From positions 43,198-107,197 of the forward strand of contig NZ_JAETWB010000016.1 of NCBI RefSeq assembly GCF_016773205.1: a stretch of 64,000 bases of DNA. Direction: 5' to 3'. Each line of letters begins with the position of its first letter. The stretch's first letter is position 1. The notes under the pieces are model-generated. The model worked only from the letters and a program-made list of their open reading frames with translations. It was not told where the DNA came from and did no database searches. Shown one piece after another: positions 61,728 to 64,000 of the stretch. Source of the stretch: Belnapia arida (GTDB lineage Bacteria > Pseudomonadota > Alphaproteobacteria > Acetobacterales > Acetobacteraceae). The translations under genes were made by a program, and so were the position numbers.

Positions 61728-62105
61728 ATGGGCATTATTGATCGACGCGAGATTACGTTTGATCGGCCTGCCATCATGGCTGCCCTCGTCGACGTTGTCG
61801 ACGGGGCCACCGCTCTCGGCCTGCCCAGGGCAAAACCCGACATCGTGCGTCTGATCCCATCGCAGCAGCGGATCACCTTGTTGTGGACCGTGGGTGATGG
61901 AACGGCGGATTTTGACATACCCGCCGAGACACTTGGCGCGCTGCTGATCGCACATTGCCACCGCCGCCAAGTGGTTCTTCCTCGGCGAGCCGCCAAGTCG
62001 GTATCCGTCGAGGCCGACGCCGTGGTGCTGTCCTTTACGGTCCACATCGCCGCCGGTGATGCGCTGGTCGCCGAAAGGTTGAAACGGGGGCGCTCGTGTA
62101 AGTGA
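61728..62105 (+). CDS. hypothetical protein, divergent from the unknown pair
   Basis: 125 aa from ATG 61728; a GTG at 61671 is in frame but has a poor N-terminus. Alternating strands and helices (EITFDRPAIMAALVDVVDGATALG, then RITLLWTVGDGTADFDIPAETLGALLIAHC) suggest a small mixed alpha/beta fold, and the C-terminus has SVSVEADAVVLSFTVHI. No family recognised. It may be functionally linked to the divergent operon. Confidence 0.55.
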   Translation: MGIIDRREITFDRPAIMAALVDVVDGATALGLPRAKPDIVRLIPSQQRITLLWTVGDGTADFDIPAETLGALLIAHCHRRQVVLPRRAAKSVSVEADAVVLSFTVHIAAGDALVAERLKRGRSCK

Positions 62106-62274
62106 TCATGCCGAGGCGCTATCAAGTTGAGTGGGATTTGGCAGGGTTGACCCCAGCCCTGCAGACGACCGGAATGAACCTGCCAGCTGCCAAGTCTCTC
62201 CGCGTCACCCATCGCTTTCCAGCTGAGGTGATCAAGGCCTGTTAGAATTTGAATGCTGTTCCCATGTTTGCGGC

Positions 62275-62833
62275 ATGGCAGATGGGACTGGGTGCAAGGT
62301 TTTCACCGATGCGGCGTGGGCGGTCCGGGCCGCTATTGAGCAAATCCAGGCGCAGGGGAAGACGCCACCGAAAGAGTTGCGACGCACCGTCTCAGCGCCT
62401 GCTCGAGTTGGTGCAGCGGGGGATCGCGCTCGGCATGCCTTCATTGATGCCAACATCTGCGCTCACTAGGCAGCGGCGGGGGCGAGAAAGGGGATGCCAT
62501 ATCCAAAAGCGAGACGTGCGCGAGGCGCTTGGCCGTTCTCGCAGCGGCTACAGGACAAAGGCCTGCGTGATTGCCGATGGCCGCAGCCGATCCGTTGCTT
62601 TCGCGTTTACGCCCCGTCAGGCTTACGGACTACCCAAGACATCAGACCTGCTCGGTTGCCCGCCAAACACGCCCGATTGGGTCGTCGGCGATCGCGGCCT
62701 TGCCTCCGACCCCTTCCGCGAGCGCATTTGGGCTATGGAAGCGCAACACGCGATCGCCACCCGTCATGGGAAAACCGCGCTCCTTCCTCGGCGTCCTCTG
62801 CCTCGCCGCAACCGCCGCCTGGATCAGAACCAT
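62275..62833 (+). pseudogene. wrecked IS5-family transposase
   Basis: Three reading frames together carry pieces of one transposase. VFTDAAW and AAIEQIQAQGKTPPKELRRTV (62290-62390) are the N-terminal part. DVREALGRSRSGYRTKACVIADGRSRSVAFAF with VVGDRGLASDPFRERIWAM (62520-62740) is the catalytic core including the DRG block. RSFLGVLCLAATAAWIR (62780-62833) is the C-terminus. A part between the first two is missing. At least two frameshifts and a deletion make it inactive. Terminal repeats were not found. Confidence 0.75.
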
Positions 62834-62850
62834 CGTTCTCTTGAAGCAGT

Positions 62851-63321
62851 CTACCCGAACATGAAGTCATCGAACCCAAGATAATACCCTACATCAGTCA
62901 AGATGATCCTGTTGCTCTCCGCCGTCGCGCTGCCGAGTACGCCGTAGTAGATCTCGAGATCGCCTTCGGCATTGATGTTTTGGCTGACGGTCCGCTGGGA
63001 CACTCCAACGAAGCTGATTCGGTCGCCATCGGTGAAATCAAGGATGCGGTCGCCCTGCCCGGGGCCGTCACCCATGGAAAATTGAAAGATGTCAGTCCCG
63101 GCCTCACCCTTCAGTACGTCCTGGCCTCTGCCACCGATCAGCACATCATTGCCCGAACCCGCGTAGAGCTGATCGTTGCCGCTGCCGCCGTTCATGGTGT
63201 CGTTGCCGCTGTAGCCAACCATGAAGTCGGCGTAGATGCTGCCGGTGAGAGCGTCGTTGCTGGAACCGCCATAGATATTCATGAGGTCATCCGCCGCCGA
63301 AAGTGTGAGGACAGGTAGCAC
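62851..63321 (-). CDS. small RTX-repeat calcium-binding protein
   Basis: 156 aa. Nonapeptide RTX repeats fill residues 15-75: IYGGSSNDALTG, VGYSGNDTMNGGSGNDQLYAG and GNDVLIGGRGQDVLKGEAG. The C-terminal part DIFQFSMGDGPGQGDRILDFTDGDRISF is the usual capping module of RTX exoproteins, and the protein ends GFDDFMFG. There is no catalytic domain, so it is either a stand-alone calcium-binding exoprotein or the surviving 3' end of a larger gene. Type I secretion genes are not nearby. It lies between two decayed transposases. Confidence 0.75.
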   Translation of the reverse strand: MLPVLTLSAADDLMNIYGGSSNDALTGSIYADFMVGYSGNDTMNGGSGNDQLYAGSGNDVLIGGRGQDVLKGEAGTDIFQFSMGDGPGQGDRILDFTDGDRISFVGVSQRTVSQNINAEGDLEIYYGVLGSATAESNRIILTDVGYYLGFDDFMFG

Positions 63322-63540
63322 TCAGCCGAGCAACACCTACCCAAAGTTGATATCAGGATAACCACTCGCTTTGATTATATTTGGAAAACACGCTTCAGTG
63401 ATTCTGATATCAATCTGATTTGTTAGTGTTATGAGATGCCACGGTAGGCTGAGCGGAGTTGGGACAAGGCCAGACGGTCAGCGATATTTCCCACCGCTCG
63501 GAGCCGCGGAAGCGGCCTTCTGCTATGGCGGGCTGCCTGC

Positions 63541-63654
63541 CTGGTACGTCGGCTGAAGCAGCTTGAGCGGGAGGATGGCCGGCTGAAGCGGGCGATCACA
63601 GGGCTGATGCTAGGGCATCGAATCCTGAAGAAAGCTGCGGAGAGGGCACTTTAG
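63541..63654 (+). pseudogene. IS3-family OrfA 3' remnant
   Basis: The frame reads LVRRLKQLEREDGRLKRAIT, then GHRILKKAAERAL and TAG. This is the C-terminal leucine-zipper and end of an IS3-type OrfA (typical ending ILKEAA). No OrfB core follows and the 5' part is missing. Confidence 0.65.
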
Positions 63655-64000
63655 TTCGCCCTTCGCACCGGATTCGGTCTGGTGGCGTAAGTGGCCGGTG
63701 AAGAACCCCGATTCAGGTTGAACCGATGCAGGGTGCCATCTGCGGCCCTCAACCTAAAAGCAAGTTCCCCCTGTACCACCTGGGCTCCGATGGCCGGCGG
63801 CCGCGTGATGGGCCGCGAAATACCTCTGCTGCGGGTCGGCCATTACGGCAAGAGTTTGTTTTTCTGGGGGCTAGGGCCGATGAAATGGAGCGTTGCGGTA
63901 CAGCACAGATAATCTTTCAGGTTTCACACACTTTCGCGATTGCAATTAGAGGTTGAATTGGAGATACGAAGCTCGCGCAGCATGCATCACAATCCTGTGA
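63655..64000. other. 346 bp without a recognisable gene
   Basis: Only short, low-quality frames on the plus strand (63691-63956). No hairpin or RNA gene stands out. It may be residue of the IS3 element or of an adjacent gene beyond the window. Confidence 0.4.

Overview
This is high-GC DNA that reads like an alphaproteobacterial chromosome, most likely from the Acetobacteraceae (Roseomonas-like). That is an inference from gene content: three orphan Bug-type (TctC-like) periplasmic binding proteins plus a TctABC set, an alphaproteobacterial-style hrcA, galU and phosphomannomutase genes, and degenerate IS5/IS3-type transposases of a kind common in that group. No rRNA gene is present to confirm it. 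One tRNA is present, tRNA-Leu(GAG). I found no CRISPR array.

Layout. (1) 1-17731 is an exopolysaccharide/capsule locus: a partial WecA/MraY-type glycosyl-1-phosphate transferase, a manganese catalase, a YjbH-type outer-membrane protein, a long SLBB-domain export protein, and a divergent arm with a heparinase II/III-like protein, a Wzz-like chain-length protein, a Wzy/O-antigen-ligase-like protein and a small WcaJ/PglC-like sugar-1-phosphate transferase. The SLBB gene is cut in two by a 6,589-bp mobile element (4747-11335). The element has 27-bp imperfect terminal inverted repeats, an exact 8-bp target duplication and an IS1595-family transposase. Its other cargo is an OafA-like acyltransferase, a 2TM SLATT-like protein, a DUF6471-like protein and four proteins I cannot name. 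Precise excision would restore the SLBB reading frame. The heparinase-like gene is separately frameshifted at a triplicated 7-bp repeat.

(2) 17728-22872 is a tightly overlapping catabolic operon (2,5-dihydroxypyridine dioxygenase-like NicX, alpha/beta hydrolase, acyl-CoA dehydrogenase, acyl-CoA ligase) with a divergent MarR regulator. (3) 22879-36991 holds transport and catabolic genes: Bug proteins, an MFS transporter, a GMC oxidoreductase, an enolase-superfamily protein, a TIM-barrel isomerase and an LLM flavin monooxygenase. It also holds an OpgH/MdoH-like glucosyltransferase and a phospholipase D-like protein. (4) 36994-39313 is a YnbA/CdsA/PlsC-like phospholipid trio. (5) 39297-42323 is tctCBA. 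(6) 42381-58281 is mostly housekeeping and signalling: SapC, a glycoside hydrolase, HrcA, a GAF-(GGDEF)-EAL protein, phosphomannomutase, GalU, a DnaJ/VWA pair, malic enzyme, tRNA-Leu and LipB.

(7) 58282-64000 is an accessory end. It has a gene-poor degraded stretch, an overlapping pair of large unknown genes (59162-61587), a divergent unknown gene, wrecked IS5 and IS3 transposases and a small orphan RTX-repeat protein.

How the parts may fit: GalU and phosphomannomutase would make sugar nucleotides or their precursors for the polysaccharide locus, and the monotopic transferase, Wzy and Wzz would build the polymer. Its export through the SLBB and YjbH proteins is probably off in this strain because of the insertion.
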